A DNA stretch of 64,000 nucleotides from Diphasiastrum complanatum (Eukaryota; Streptophyta; Lycopodiopsida; Lycopodiales; Lycopodiaceae): the NCBI GenBank assembly GCA_029204225.1, contig CM055097.1:50366195-50430194 (forward strand), written 5' to 3'. A model generated the notes under the pieces. That model searched no databases. It was not told where the DNA came from and worked only from the letters and a program-made list of their open reading frames with translations. Shown piece by piece: positions 11,580 to 22,111 of the stretch (the stretch's first letter is position 1; the number at the start of each line of letters is the position of its first letter). A program made the position numbers and the translations under genes.

Positions 11580-12858
11580 GATGGGCAGTCCTTTACGTGA
11601 TGTTCAATGCCACAATTTTCACAAGCTGGAGGGAAACGAAGTTTATCTGGGCAGCGAATACTAGGATGTTTACCTGCAAAGATAAAGCATCCTCGTATTG
11701 CGGGTAGTTGGTGTGCGGCAAAGACAGCTTGGTTTGGATTATAAGCTTGGGCATTGGGATCCAGTGGTTGAGCATTAGAATCATAGGTATAATAAGCAAT
11801 CGTTTCAGTAGAGTACTACGGTTGAGTATTGTCTTCCACATAGTAGGTGGCCGGATCGATGGTATTCGAATCAAGATAATGGACAGCATTTTGTGGAGCA
11901 GGTTGGTTAACAACAAACTGTTGACGTGGGGATGGATATTGATTTGGTGCAGGTGGTCGTGGTTGGTAAACCCCTGGTCGTGGCACAGATTGTTGTGGCG
12001 GGTAGGGGCGGTAAGCTTGATAAACAGTGGGTTTGGTGGTTGTTGGGAAATGATTTCGCAGTTGAGGACATTCATTAGCAGTGTGATGTTGTGAGCAGAT
12101 TGGACACCAGACATTTTCTCTTGCTAAAAAGGATTTCTCAGCAATTTGTTTCATGGTGGTTTGGAAATCGGCAGTGAGTTTATCCATATGTGATTGTTGA
12201 GCTTTTTGTCAGGTTTCCATTTGATGTAGAATTTTAGAAGAGTGAGCAATATTATCAGATTAGGACGATCCGGATTCTTAGATTTCTTTTCACGATGGTC
12301 AAAGTCATCATCGGAACCTTCGTCTTCTTCACGGATAGCATCGGTCATCACATCTTTAAGTTGATCATAAAGGTCAACTGGTTTGAGTTCACGGCGGATG
12401 TTTTTAGACAATCCAACTAAAAATAGTTTTATAGCCATGCGTTCAGTGATGTTTTCATCAGCACATTCTACTTTGAGACGTTTAAAATGATCAATGTAGT
12501 TTCGAACAGACTCTTCGCGACGCATCTTGATATGAGTAATTTGAATGAACGGGCTCTGAGTCAGTTTGGATGGTTTGAAACACTTGATGAGAGCGTCCTT
12601 GAGGGTGGTCCAAGAAGCAAAATCAGGAGTTTCTAGATTCAAGTACCACTCCTTGGCGGTGCCATAGAGTACCATGGAAAATAGGCGAAGCTTTTTAGTT
12701 TCAGAGGTATCTCCATAAAAACGGCATGCATTATCAAAGTCTTGGAGAAATCGGACTGGGTCAGATTCGCCATCGTACTTTGGTGCATCGATACGTGGAA
12801 TTCTTTGTTCCATTCGTAGAGGAGTCGGCTTAGAAGATTCAGCACAGTCATGAGACAT
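11580..12858 (-). pseudogene. Ty3/gypsy gag with two zinc knuckles
   Basis: The capsid domain occupies about 12858-12260, with the family pattern YDGESDPVRFLQDFDNACR, then AKEWYLNL and FIQITHIKMRREESVRNY. I prefer the start at 12858 (MSHDCAESS) over the upstream in-frame ATG at 12939, because similarity to gag starts there. A frameshift near 12250 and a stop near 12210 interrupt it. Two knuckles follow: CPICSQHHTANEC (about 12106-12068) and CENCGIEHHVKDC (about 11624-11586). Both have a shortened spacing (13 rather than 14 residues) and paired histidines. Between them is a Pro/Gln/Tyr-rich linker. Confidence 0.85.
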
Positions 12859-12963
12859 GATGCAGAATACAGAGTAGCAGGGCAGAACTGTACTTGACAA
12901 AAAGGGCAGTTTGCTTGCAGAATGGATAGTGTAGGACAAAAATTGGTCTTTTTTATTGTTATA

Positions 12964-13447
12964 GAATTCGCGGACAGGCTGAGAAATTGTGGAGAGGCAG
13001 ATAAATCTAACTGTAATACTCGCAAATTCTGAACAAGTATTCTGAATGTCAAAATAGTGATTTTTTTAGATTTTTTGGAAAAATTTGACGATTCAGAATT
13101 CGCGGATAGTACAGGAAATTTGTGCTCTGTGAGGGCGAATTCTTAGGCTTGATGGCGAATTCTAACAGAGAGGTTTGATTGGTAGATAGGGAATATAGAA
13201 AAAGATGTGATGTTCTGTCAGTAAACGGGTAAAATCTATGAGATAGAATTCGCGGAGCTGTTGAAGGACTGATGTAAATGAGATCTAGTCTCAATGAAGT
13301 CGTCGAATTCTAAGACAAAGATTTTGATGAGAAATAAAAGATTTTGACAGTATAACAGGCTGTTTTCTCAAAATCTAACTGTGGTCAGAATTCGTGGAGG
13401 TGATAAAATGAAATATCAGGGTGGGCTGCAAACAGACTGACGAATTC
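12964..13447. repeat. GAATTCGC motif array in gypsy 5' leader
   Basis: Non-coding leader (12859-13708) with GAATTC cores joined to CG/GC at 12964-12971, 13096-13103, 13135-13142, 13155-13162, 13246-13253, 13304-13310, 13388-13394 and 13441-13447, plus a one-base variant at 13022-13029. Both orientations alternate irregularly, and several copies extend to GAATTCGCGGA. The motif matches the one in the spacer at 6508-6860. Confidence 0.65.
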
Positions 13448-13693
13448 TGATATACCTGTTTGGTTGTGAAAAAGGTCACTTGGGTCACTACTTTTGAAGA
13501 AAATGCCCAAGTTGACTCTTTTGTTGCTTCCCCCCGGTTTGAGAAGTTGCTCCACAGCTCGTGTAGGACCTGGAGAGACGACGCATGCTGTTTGTTGGTA
13601 GATAGAGATAAGAACACAAGCAAACATACAACACAGAAGCAAGAAATAAAAGAAATAAAGGAGAAGAAGCTAGGTAGAAAAATACTTAAAAAG

Positions 13694-13707
13694 TGGCAAC
13701 AATGCCA
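13694..13707 (-). promoter_or_regulatory. Primer-binding site of the gypsy element (tRNA-Asp-like)
   Basis: One base inside the 5' LTR, the minus strand reads TGGCATTGTTGCCA. This matches 10 of the first 13 bases of the tRNA-Asp primer site common in plant gypsy elements (TGGCGCCGTTGCC); the three differences include changes at CpG positions. Assignment is by inference. Confidence 0.5.
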
Positions 13708-13708
13708 A

Positions 13709-14515
13709 TGTTGGAAGTATTTCTAGTGAGTGCGGTGGCTAGATCTACTTACGGGTGTAGTATACGGATGTAGAGATTCGTCCACTTTTTAAGTTTCTAC
13801 AAAAGCTTCAACAGAAATATGAAGGAATGAGAGCACTAAGGCTTACCCAACTAGTGCCCGAAACGGAAATAAACTAATTAGTAACAACAATGAAAATCCT
13901 TGCTGAGGCTTACCCAACTAGCAAGGTGACTAGACTAATCCTAGATTAACACCCGAAGGGTAATAAAATGAGATTGCAGCTAATACTAAACAAATAAGCA
14001 ATAATGAACATGCCACAATAAAACCGATGAAAAGGAGGCAAAAAGAGTTCTGAGCACCTTCCCTCAAGCTATGCACCTTTCCAAGGGGAACACAAATGAA
14101 ATAGAATGATAATTCTCCAAAATAGAGAGCAAGATAGCTTCATCTCAAAAGTGTCATTTATAATGAAAATACCTCTCCTTTTATGGCAAGGAGGGTCTTC
14201 CATAAGTAACTACTAACTTATGGGACTAATCTGTTTCTAGCCTTTCTAGAACTTCTAACTTAGGATTTAGAACTTCAATTTTCTTAACTTAGGACAACTT
14301 AAGATAAAATATTTCTAATCTTAAGTTTCCTAAGTCTAAGTTCTAAATCTAAGTTTAAGCTATTTTATTAATATTTAACCTTCTACTCATGGACTTACAA
14401 AACACATGCCATGGCTTGAAGTTTATTGACAAATACTCATACGTGGTCTTACAAAACACATGCCACGGAATTTTATTATTTTTTTATTTTCTCTATGTTA
14501 GCACAGTTGCTAACA
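13709..14515 (-). repeat. 5' LTR of the gypsy element
   Basis: 807 bp pairing with 2570-3376. On the plus strand it is followed by the AAAGT target duplication (14516-14520), after which copia A sequence resumes. Confidence 0.95.
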
Positions 14516-15017
14516 AAAGTTTTGTGAGAACTAAGTTTGAAAGTCAAGGCTTTCATGGATTCAGATTAAGGGGGAGTGTTAGATTATTCTACTATCGGGA
14601 GTGATTATTCAAATAATTGATCTCTAATCTACATCCATTCATTATCCAGTTCTGCAATTTTATTTGTGTTTCTATACAATCTGCAGAAATACTCAGGAAT
14701 CACTCAATAGGTGGCTCCGACATATCGAATGACTCCGACGAAAGTCGAAGAGTAAAACATATTGAAGGATGATAGTTATTGTTTTGCCTGATATGAAGCT
14801 AAAGACTTACCCTAACTGCTTTGCAAGTAAATTTCTAGAAAGTCCTAACTAGATGGATGACAGTGCATTACGACTAACTGCCAATTGCGATCTACGACCT
14901 GATTAGGTGTCCTACTGGATGAGCTTAAACTGCTTTAGTATATATAGTTGATCATTAAAGACTTGTATAGTCTCTAGAAAGTTTCTTTCAAATCTCTGTT
15001 AGAGTATTGCTATTAGT
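14516..15017 (+). repeat. Copia A 3' end and start of its 3' LTR
   Basis: Continues the copia cut at 2569; the join matches 52370-52530 of the family A2 copy. A polypurine tract (ATTAAGGGGGA, 14565-14576) precedes an LTR start TGTTAGATT at 14577. The first 110 bases or so resemble the LTR pieces at 52433 and 48996. A TATA-like tatatatag lies near 14939. The right end of this LTR is not defined; copia B starts at 15018. Confidence 0.65.
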
Positions 15018-15750
15018 TGTGAAAATTTGTCAACATTGGCAAATCTAGCCATGTAGCATATTGTATATTTTTGTGTATAATTGGATTTTAATACATGTAT
15101 GGCCAAAATGCCATGTGGCAATCCACTCCTAATGTAGGTTAGGTCGAGTCAAAAGAGATGGTTGAGTCTATTTTTAGATTTAGAGATTGACTTTTTAAAG
15201 TTCATCAGTCTAAATCTCATTATAATAAACATTTTTTGAAAGTGTGGGAAAGTTAGAATGCGAGTTTGAGTAGATTCAAATTTGAATAGTTGGGTACATT
15301 GAATCTAGACCCAAAATTAGTAGGGTTAGCATTTTGGTGAGAAAGCCAAGTCGCCAAAAATGGTTTGGACCTGTTATGAAAGGATGTAACTCATGGAGAG
15401 AGCTATCTTCTCTCTTCTCTATCTCATTTCATGCTTATACATGGTTCTTTTGGGTTCTACTATCCGTTGGTGCACTATCTTGGTGATTGCTTGCAATTCT
15501 ATGTGTAGAATGATCTATATTTGTTATTTTTGGATCCACACGTGTGAAATACAGTAGCTTTCTGGTTTTGTACGGACAACAGTAGTACTTTTTCATTTCA
15601 TTCAAGTCTGATCAAGTTCTATTAGTATTTGCATCTCGTTTTGTGTGTAGATGCTGATTTTTCTACATTGGTGAGATTGTTAGTGTATTTCTCTTTCTAA
15701 CCAAAGATCATTCAAGTAGATTGGATCATAATGATCTGAAATCTTTCACA
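15018..15750 (+). repeat. 5' LTR of copia B
   Basis: 733 bp bounded by TGTGAAA and TTTCACA and followed directly by a primer site. It contains the palindrome CACACGTGTG near 15538 and pairs with 23484-24128 except in the first 150 or so bases. Confidence 0.85.
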
Positions 15751-15763
15751 TGGTATCAGAGCT
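15751..15763 (+). promoter_or_regulatory. Primer-binding site, tRNA-iMet
   Basis: TGGTATCAGAGCT directly follows the 5' LTR. This complements the 3' end of plant initiator methionine tRNA, the usual copia primer. Confidence 0.9.
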
Positions 15764-16351
15764 TGTGTTTCAAGCTATGAAGGAGCAAATCAGATCTATC
15801 AATGATTTGGTGAAGATATCAAGTCTAGAGCATGCTAGAGAGGATTCTACACCAAAATCAAATTTTTTGCTTTTGTAGATTGAATCTTTTGTAGATCAAA
15901 ACACTATATAGGTCAATATACTTGATCAATTCTGATTTTTGAATTCACATACTGGATTTGGCCGATTTTTTGGATCATTAGATCAGCCTAAGTGGTGGCT
16001 AATAGATTGCATATCAAATTTTCAGCATTTGCATGTAAATTTGGAATAGTCAATTTTTTGTGATTTTGTCAAAACCCTAATTTTGATTGGATCTCTAGAT
16101 AGTGAGGTTCCTGGACTTCATTTGAGTATGTTTCAATCTTAGGAAGTGGCAAAAGTCATTAGATTGAGGATAGATCATAGGTTCATCAAGATTCCATGAT
16201 TCTATGTGTTGATTTGCTTGGTATAAGTGCTAGAAGAGAATTTGTGAGATAGTTTCAAAGCTTGGTGATTTCTTTTGAGATCATTTGTTGTTGTTCAAAT
16301 GAGTGCTTTGTGCATTGAAACAGTTTAAAGAGAAGATCAGGTCATTGCTAC

Positions 16352-16776
16352 ATGGCAACCTCAATTGGAGTCATGTTGGAAGCCAATGATAGGCTTAACT
16401 CAAGTAACTATTCATTGTGGAAAGTGAGGATGGAGTCACTTCTTGAAATGAATGATGTTTTGGATATTGTTGTAGGTTTGGAGGAGAGACTAGCAACACA
16501 ACAAGATCAAATGAGGTATGACAAGAGGGCCAAGAAGGCTCTACACATGATAAAGATGAATGTTACCAATGAACTTCTCAAGGAAGTTGGTAAGTGCAGG
16601 TCATCATTGGAAGCTTGGAATTCATCGAAGAAGCTTTATGAATCCAAGTCTATTTCTAGAGTGTTGACTCTAAGAAGGCAAATCTTTTCTTGTTTGCAAA
16701 AGAATGAAGAAAGTCCAAGTACTTTTATTTTGAGAATGAAAGCATTGAATGATGAGTTGGCTTGCATTGATGAAAG
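16352..16776 (+). pseudogene. Copia B gag (capsid), fused to integrase tail
   Basis: ATG at 16352 (MATSIGVMLEANDRLN) opens a typical copia gag: NYSLWKVRMESLL, then ALHMIKMNV, AWNSSKKLYESK and FILRMKALNDELACI. The leader from 15764 to 16351 has no gene. At about 16776 the frame runs without a stop into the integrase C-terminal motif KAFGCTCYFN; the zinc knuckle, protease and integrase core are missing. The continuous 176-codon frame therefore encodes a gag-integrase chimera. Confidence 0.85.
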
Positions 16777-17356
16777 TGTTAAGGCTTTTGGATGCACATG
16801 CTATTTCAACATTACTCTTGACGATAGGCCCACAAGGATCCATCTTCAAGAAGAGGTATTTTTGTTGGATATAGTGAGGTGAGTAAAGCCTACAAGGTTT
16901 ACATTCCTTCTACTAACAAAGTGATTGTTGGTAGAGATGTCAGATGAGGGGAACATTCCAAAAGTGTCTTCAAGCATGATTGATGGTAGTGTGGATGGAT
17001 CTAACATTCTTAATGTTGATGATAAGGATCCTACTTTGGATGGTGATGATGATGGACCTTCATCAAGTCAAAAGCCAAGGAGAACATCAAGAGAAAGACA
17101 AATACCTTCAAGGCTCACATATGATTAAAAGGGTAAGCAAGTAGATTCTAGAAACTATGTTGCTTTTCTAACCTCTTTGGATGAGCCTACAAGTGTAGAT
17201 CAATCAAGGAAAGAAGAGGAGTGGATCCAAGCAAGGAATCTTGAGTATCAAGCTCTTATGAAGAATGGAACATGGAGATTGGTGGAGTTGCCTAAGGACA
17301 AGAAAGCTATTGAATGAAAATGGATCTTCAAGGTGAAGACAAACCAAAATGGATCT
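16777..17356 (+). pseudogene. Copia B integrase C-terminus and start of reverse transcriptase
   Basis: Integrase tail (SKAYKVYIPSTNKVIV), the linker SSQKPRRTSRERQIPSRLTYD, and the reverse transcriptase start (EWIQARNLEYQALMKNGTW, RLVELPKDKKAIE, KWIFKVKTNQNGS). Stops lie at 16880-16882, at about 17126 and in place of the Cys before KWIFKV. Interrupted after base 17356 by element C; the same reading resumes at 22112 with INKYKARLVAKGYAQ. Confidence 0.85.
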
Positions 17357-18187
17357 TGTGCAAAAAGTACAAAAAGGACCAAGAGTGGATCTTAATCTGA
17401 TCCTCAAGAGGTATTGGTTGTCAGATTACTTGATCTATCAATCTACTTGAGATTAAGATCAATCTAGATCAATTCTAGACACAAAATCCTAACAAGAACA
17501 ATCGTTAATTGAAGGTAGGTGTACTTTCTGGTTTCACATGTGTGAAACCCTGTCTGAGTATGGACTCCAACCTGAAAATCAAGTACACATTGATAGAACC
17601 TCAAAACAATCAAAACAAATGTAGACAAATGGAGAGAATCACTCAAAATTTCTTCCAAAACCAAGATTGGTGTCTCACACTGATTATGGCCAAATGTGGA
17701 TCTATATATACAATAAGTGAGAGCTCGTGGTATGGATCATCCCTTTGATCCCACATGTGTGAAGGTGCTTTGTCATATGATGATTCATCATTCAAAACTG
17801 ACACTTGGACAAAACCTTCTATTTTGAGCACTTTTGGTCCATTTTTCTTCTATATGGAGATCTACTTGGAAATCTTCTAGAAGTCAAAATTAACCTAATT
17901 CAGCTTATTCCACACGTGTGAGCTGTCCTCTACACATGGGATATGACACCTAACCAAAATATTTGGCTCATGCAATCAATAGATTGATGCCATGTATCAT
18001 ATATCTAGAAAACTAGTTTTGGGCCTTTTAGCCACTAGAACTTGAATTAAATCATATGTACAACTTATATGATTATGGTACATGACAAGTACACTATTTT
18101 CACATGTGGGAATAGGCTCCACACATGTGTGTTTATCTATATACAAGATTTCTGGCCTCTACCAAGCTTATTTTTGCATTTTTCACA
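17357..18187 (-). repeat. 3' LTR of element C
   Basis: 831 bp pairing with 21276-22106. It carries several perfect CACATGTG/CACACGTGTG palindromes (near 17536, 17752, 17911, 18102 and 18123). A TATA-like stretch lies near 17700 on the minus strand. Confidence 0.95.
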
Positions 18188-18199
18188 CTCCTCCTCAAA
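18188..18199 (-). promoter_or_regulatory. Polypurine tract of element C
   Basis: On the minus strand TTTGAGGAGGAG directly precedes the 3' LTR. Confidence 0.8.
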
Positions 18200-18419
18200 A
18201 ATCTAGCTTGGTAAATCTAGCTTGATGGAAAACATGATGATCTTGAACTTGACTCCATGGGCTGAATTGGTCTTTGCTGGTTCAAAAGATGTGAAGATCA
18301 GCCAATGAGCTTGATGTTGATCTAAAATCACCATATCCATGATAGTGCTTCTTTGATGTTGACATCTTTGATGAGCTTGAGAGCTTTGCACCATCCTAGC
18401 ACCTCCAAAATTGATTCCT

Positions 18420-19628
18420 TCAATTTTCATGTAGATGCTTGACCTTGAGGCTTGCTCCTTCACATGAGATATGCTCCTCTTTCCCTTGAAATGTGAGCCA
18501 CATGGGTTCAACCATGTTTCTTGAGTTTCTTTTTGGAATCACAACTTGAGAAGGTCTCTCCTCCTCAATCCTTGGCACACTTGAACCTTGAGATGATTCC
18601 TTAAGATCCTCTTCATGATGCTCCTTCTTGATGGAAATCCGAGACCTCCATGTCTCATAATGATCACAACAAGTATGACCATTAAATATGCACTTCCTAT
18701 GATTATCAAGATTACTTATGCTAGAAACATAAGTCCAAAAATCACCACAACTTGGCATGATTTTTCCAATATTGAAATCAAAAGGTATCTCCATCTCAAT
18801 AAGGCTAACTACTTGCTTATGGATATAAGTGTCCACTTTGGATGCTTCACTTATTCTCATAAGAAGTTTACAACTTGCCTTCAAGATTGAAAACATACAA
18901 TTTTCATCTTTATGAATGAACACATCATTCATGATCTTATTGAAACCAAAAGATCCTACATTATGAAGATATTTCCATTTCCTTGACTTCATAACTAATG
19001 TAAACTTACAAGAAAAACATATTTTGCTATCTTTTAAGGCATCACACTCAACTAGTATTGCCTTAATCCACCTTTGAGATACAAAAATCTCTTCAAAGCA
19101 AAGTGGTTCTTCATAAGTTGACATGAGAGCATAAATGAAACTATTTTCATTTTGTGATTGCTCCTTATTCTTGATTGATTTCTCTTGGATAATAACAATA
19201 AGTTTGAACTTGTCCAACGTTACAAGCAAAATACTTTCCAAGGACATAAAATAAATCCAAGTTACTTTCATGAAAGTGACATCTATCTTTGCATCTTGAA
19301 CCAAACAATGCACTTCCAAATGAAAAATTTCAAAAGATTCAACATGTGTTGTGATGGACTCTTGAAGACAAATCTTGCAAGTCCTTGTGAGACTCCAAGC
19401 CTCATTCACCTTTCCACAAAGGAAACACCTTTCCTTGGACTTGTCCTTCTTGTATTTGCATTTTGAACTTGAAGCTCCATCCTTTACCTCGGCCCCCTTG
19501 CTTTGGTTCTCCTTGGATGGATTGGTCCTCTTTTTGTAGCATCTTGCAAAAATATATCCTCCCTTGCCACAAAGGTTGCACTTAGGATCCTTTCTTTCCT
19601 TCACTAGGATGCCACCTATTGATGCCAT
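18420..19628 (-). CDS. Intact 402-codon ORF of element C, rearranged gag/pol chimera
   Basis: ATG at 19628 gives MASIGGILVKERKDP, like the start of copia gag, but runs at once into a zinc knuckle (CNLCGKGGYIFARC, residues about 18-31). A second Cys pair (CFLCGK) follows at about residue 68. The middle (about 95-310) is not recognisable as a pol domain, except for ALMSTYEEPLCFEE and WIKAILVECDALKDSK near residues 165-200, which resemble the copia linker and reverse transcriptase start. The C-terminus (EERPSQVVIPKRNSRNMVEP, then LTFQGKEE) resembles the integrase/RT linker, which normally lies before that block, so the order is rearranged. The frame has no stop despite 2-2.5% LTR divergence. Function unknown; it could be a translated gag-like protein or a chance open frame. 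Confidence 0.55.
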   Translation of the reverse strand: MASIGGILVKERKDPKCNLCGKGGYIFARCYKKRTNPSKENQSKGAEVKDGASSSKCKYKKDKSKERCFLCGKVNEAWSLTRTCKICLQESITTHVESFEIFHLEVHCLVQDAKIDVTFMKVTWIYFMSLESILLVTLDKFKLIVIIQEKSIKNKEQSQNENSFIYALMSTYEEPLCFEEIFVSQRWIKAILVECDALKDSKICFSCKFTLVMKSRKWKYLHNVGSFGFNKIMNDVFIHKDENCMFSILKASCKLLMRISEASKVDTYIHKQVVSLIEMEIPFDFNIGKIMPSCGDFWTYVSSISNLDNHRKCIFNGHTCCDHYETWRSRISIKKEHHEEDLKESSQGSSVPRIEEERPSQVVIPKRNSRNMVEPMWLTFQGKEEHISCEGASLKVKHLHEN

Positions 19629-21262
19629 GTGAATAAAAACCTATGATATGATTCTACAAATGTAATTTGTGACTTTCAAGAGACTAGATTTGAACATCTT
19701 CAACAATCTAGAAGGATCTACAAAAGATCTAGCTCACAAACCTAAGAATCAATCTTCACAGTAATGACTAGTCACTTGGAAACTTTGCTTTGATCACTAA
19801 GACAAAAGCACACAATCTTTGAATCAAATCACTAAAGAAATCAGATCCAATCTGCTATTGGACTCATCAAATACTAATGACTTGTTCTTTTGAAAGTTGA
19901 AATGGATATGAAAAAGATTTGACACCTAGATTTTCCTTTTCACTTGACTAGTTCTCTCAACACTTGAGATTCTTGAACAAAAGATGGGTTTTGTTTCAAA
20001 TACATGAAAATCAAACTTAATCACTTCTTTTGGACTCACTCTTGACCCAAATAATCTCACACTTGAGATTTAGAATGAATTTGATTTGATTTGACAACAA
20101 ACTATACCACCAATTTTTCACAAAGCTTAAAAAATTAGACAACTAGAGATTCACAAAGATCTCAACCATGCATGAATACTCAAATATGGACTCCTCCTCA
20201 TTCTAGACATCCAATGAGATCACAAATTGACCCTCACACTCTCACAAAGAAAGTTGAATAGAACTAATTTGAGTTTCATACATTCTATGTCAATTTTTGC
20301 TCACCCCACCAATTACTCTACCTTTTGAGACTTGGAATGAATTTCAAAATCAAAAGTTGTGATTTTTCTCACTAAGATATTGTGCTTTAAAGAGCTAATG
20401 CCACTTAGAAAGATTTGATCACTTAGGAGAAGACAAACTCTCCACCAATAACAACACAAAATGAGCTTCTAGATCTTGCCCTCTACAAAGGAAGGAACTC
20501 TTAGAAAATTGGATCTCTCTCTACACATTTGTCATAGACACCTTAATGACTCTTTTCAAACCTTACAATCACTCAAACAAATTGAGTAGTGTTGAACAAT
20601 GTGACTTGGATCTCAATCTCTTTTCTAGAACTCTCAATTTAAGCCAATCTATGTCAAATTCTACAAAAGATTTGCATAGATGCTCTATATGCATTAGAAA
20701 CTCTCAAAGGTTTCACTTGGAGGACAGATCCAAGGATGTTTTCTAGAAAATTGATGATTTTAAACTTGACCCTATCACTCTTGAACAAATCTAGAGTGAT
20801 GGTACAATGGATTTCAACCTCTCACCTTGCATATCACTCCTTAATCTATGATTTTTAGCAAAATCTCTCTCAACTTCAACATGCACTCAAAAAATCAGAG
20901 AAAATCATTTAATGCTCCTAATTCAAGCTTCAATTTTAATTTTTTGGCTGATCTAATCCAAGAACTAATCAAGGGATTAGATTCTCTATAGAAAATGCTT
21001 GATTTTGCACTAAAAATCTCTCAGATTGGGTGTGTGAGTCAAATTGTACAAATTTTTGAATTTTCTCAGCCAAAACCGGAGATGTACGGCCTCACACGTG
21101 TGAAAATGGTTCCTACAGCCCACAACAAGATCTGGACCAAAAATTTTGAGGATAGCTATCAAATCCAACTCGCTACACAAAATTTGACTAGTTTTCAAAA
21201 ACTGCTAATTTGGGCTTTGATTTGGATTAACCCTATCAATTTCAACAAAAACTCTTGTACTT
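19629..21262 (-). other. Long leader of element C, no gene
   Basis: About 1.6 kb between primer site and ORF. Apart from short chance frames I see no coding sequence. The part around 20280-20600 resembles 31180-31440 in the leader of element D, which suggests a conserved leader shared by the two elements. Confidence 0.55.
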
Positions 21263-21275
21263 GGCTCTGATACCA
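21263..21275 (-). promoter_or_regulatory. Primer-binding site of element C, tRNA-iMet
   Basis: On the minus strand TGGTATCAGAGCC abuts the 5' LTR. Confidence 0.9.
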
Positions 21276-22106
21276 TGTGCAAAAAGTACAAAAAGGACCA
21301 AGATTGGATCTTAATCTGATCCTCAAGAGGTATTGGTTGTCAGATTACTTGATCTATCAATCTACTTGAGATTAAGATCAATCTAGATCAATTCTAGACA
21401 CAAAATCCTAACAAGAACAATCATTAATTGAAGGTAGGTGTACTTTCTGGTTTCACACATGTGAAACCCTGTCTGAGTACGGACTCAACCTGAAAATCAA
21501 GTACACATTGATAGAACCTCAAAACAATCAAAACAAATGTAGACAAATGGAGAGAATCACTCAAAATTGCTTCCAAAACCAAGATTGGTGTCTCACACTG
21601 ATTATGGCCAAATGTGGCTCTATATATACAATAAGTGAGAGCTCGTGGTACTGATCATCCCTTTGATCCCACATGTGTGAAGGTGCTTTGTCATATGATG
21701 ATTCATCATGCAAAACTGACACTTGGACAAAACCTTCTATTTTGAGCACTTTTGGTCCATTTTCCTTCTATATGGAGATCTACTTGGAAATCTTCTAGAA
21801 GTCAAAATTCACCTAATTCAGCTTATTCCACACGTGTGATCTGTCCTCTACACATGGGATATGACACCTAACCAAAATATTTGGCTCATGCAATCAATAG
21901 ATTGATGCCATGTGTCATATATCTAGAAAACTAGTTTTTGGCCTTTTTAGCCACTAGAACTTGAATTAAATCATATGTACAACTTATATGATTATGGTAC
22001 ATGACAAGTACACTATTTTCACATGTGGGAACAGGATCCACACATGTGTGTTTATCTATATACAAGATTTTTGGCCTCTACCAAGCTTATTTTTGCATTT
22101 TTCACA
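21276..22106 (-). repeat. 5' LTR of element C
   Basis: 831 bp, same length as the partner at 17357-18187, followed by the GATCT target duplication (22107-22111). Confidence 0.95.
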
Positions 22107-22111
22107 GATCT

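Larger units (their letters stand above)
2570..14515 (-). mobile_element. Complete Ty3/gypsy element (Tat-like, no chromodomain seen), 11,946 bp, inserted in copia A
   Basis: Both LTRs are 807 bp with TG...CA ends, and the element is flanked on both sides by AAAGT (2565-2569 and 14516-14520). In minus-strand order: 5' LTR, primer site, 850-bp leader, gag, protease, reverse transcriptase, RNase H, integrase, a non-coding spacer, an extra ORF region of about 3 kb, polypurine tract, 3' LTR. By hand I count roughly two dozen LTR differences (about 3%). Every coding region is broken and two catalytic residues are replaced, so it is dead. The order PR-RT-RH-IN is diagnostic of Ty3/gypsy. Assignment to the Tat-like non-chromodomain group is by general resemblance of RT and IN, not by phylogeny. 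Confidence 0.93.
17357..22106 (-). mobile_element. Non-autonomous copia-like element C, 4,750 bp, inserted in copia B reverse transcriptase
   Basis: Two 831-bp LTRs (TGTGCAAAAA...TTTTTCACA), flanked by GATCT on both sides (17352-17356 and 22107-22111). Removing the element and one GATCT restores the copia B reading frame across the site. The primer site next to the right LTR and the polypurine tract next to the left LTR show minus orientation. By hand I count about 20 LTR differences (2-2.5%). The internal region has one 402-codon ORF and a leader of about 1.6 kb; no complete protease, integrase or polymerase domain is present. Confidence 0.93.

Noticed and set aside
11708-12094. 128-codon plus-strand frame across gypsy gag
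   Set aside because: Antisense to the gag linker and zinc knuckle; Trp/Ile/Leu-rich shadow composition.
18615-19466. Plus-strand frames opposite the element C ORF
   Set aside because: Antisense shadows of the longer minus-strand frame; no domain similarity.
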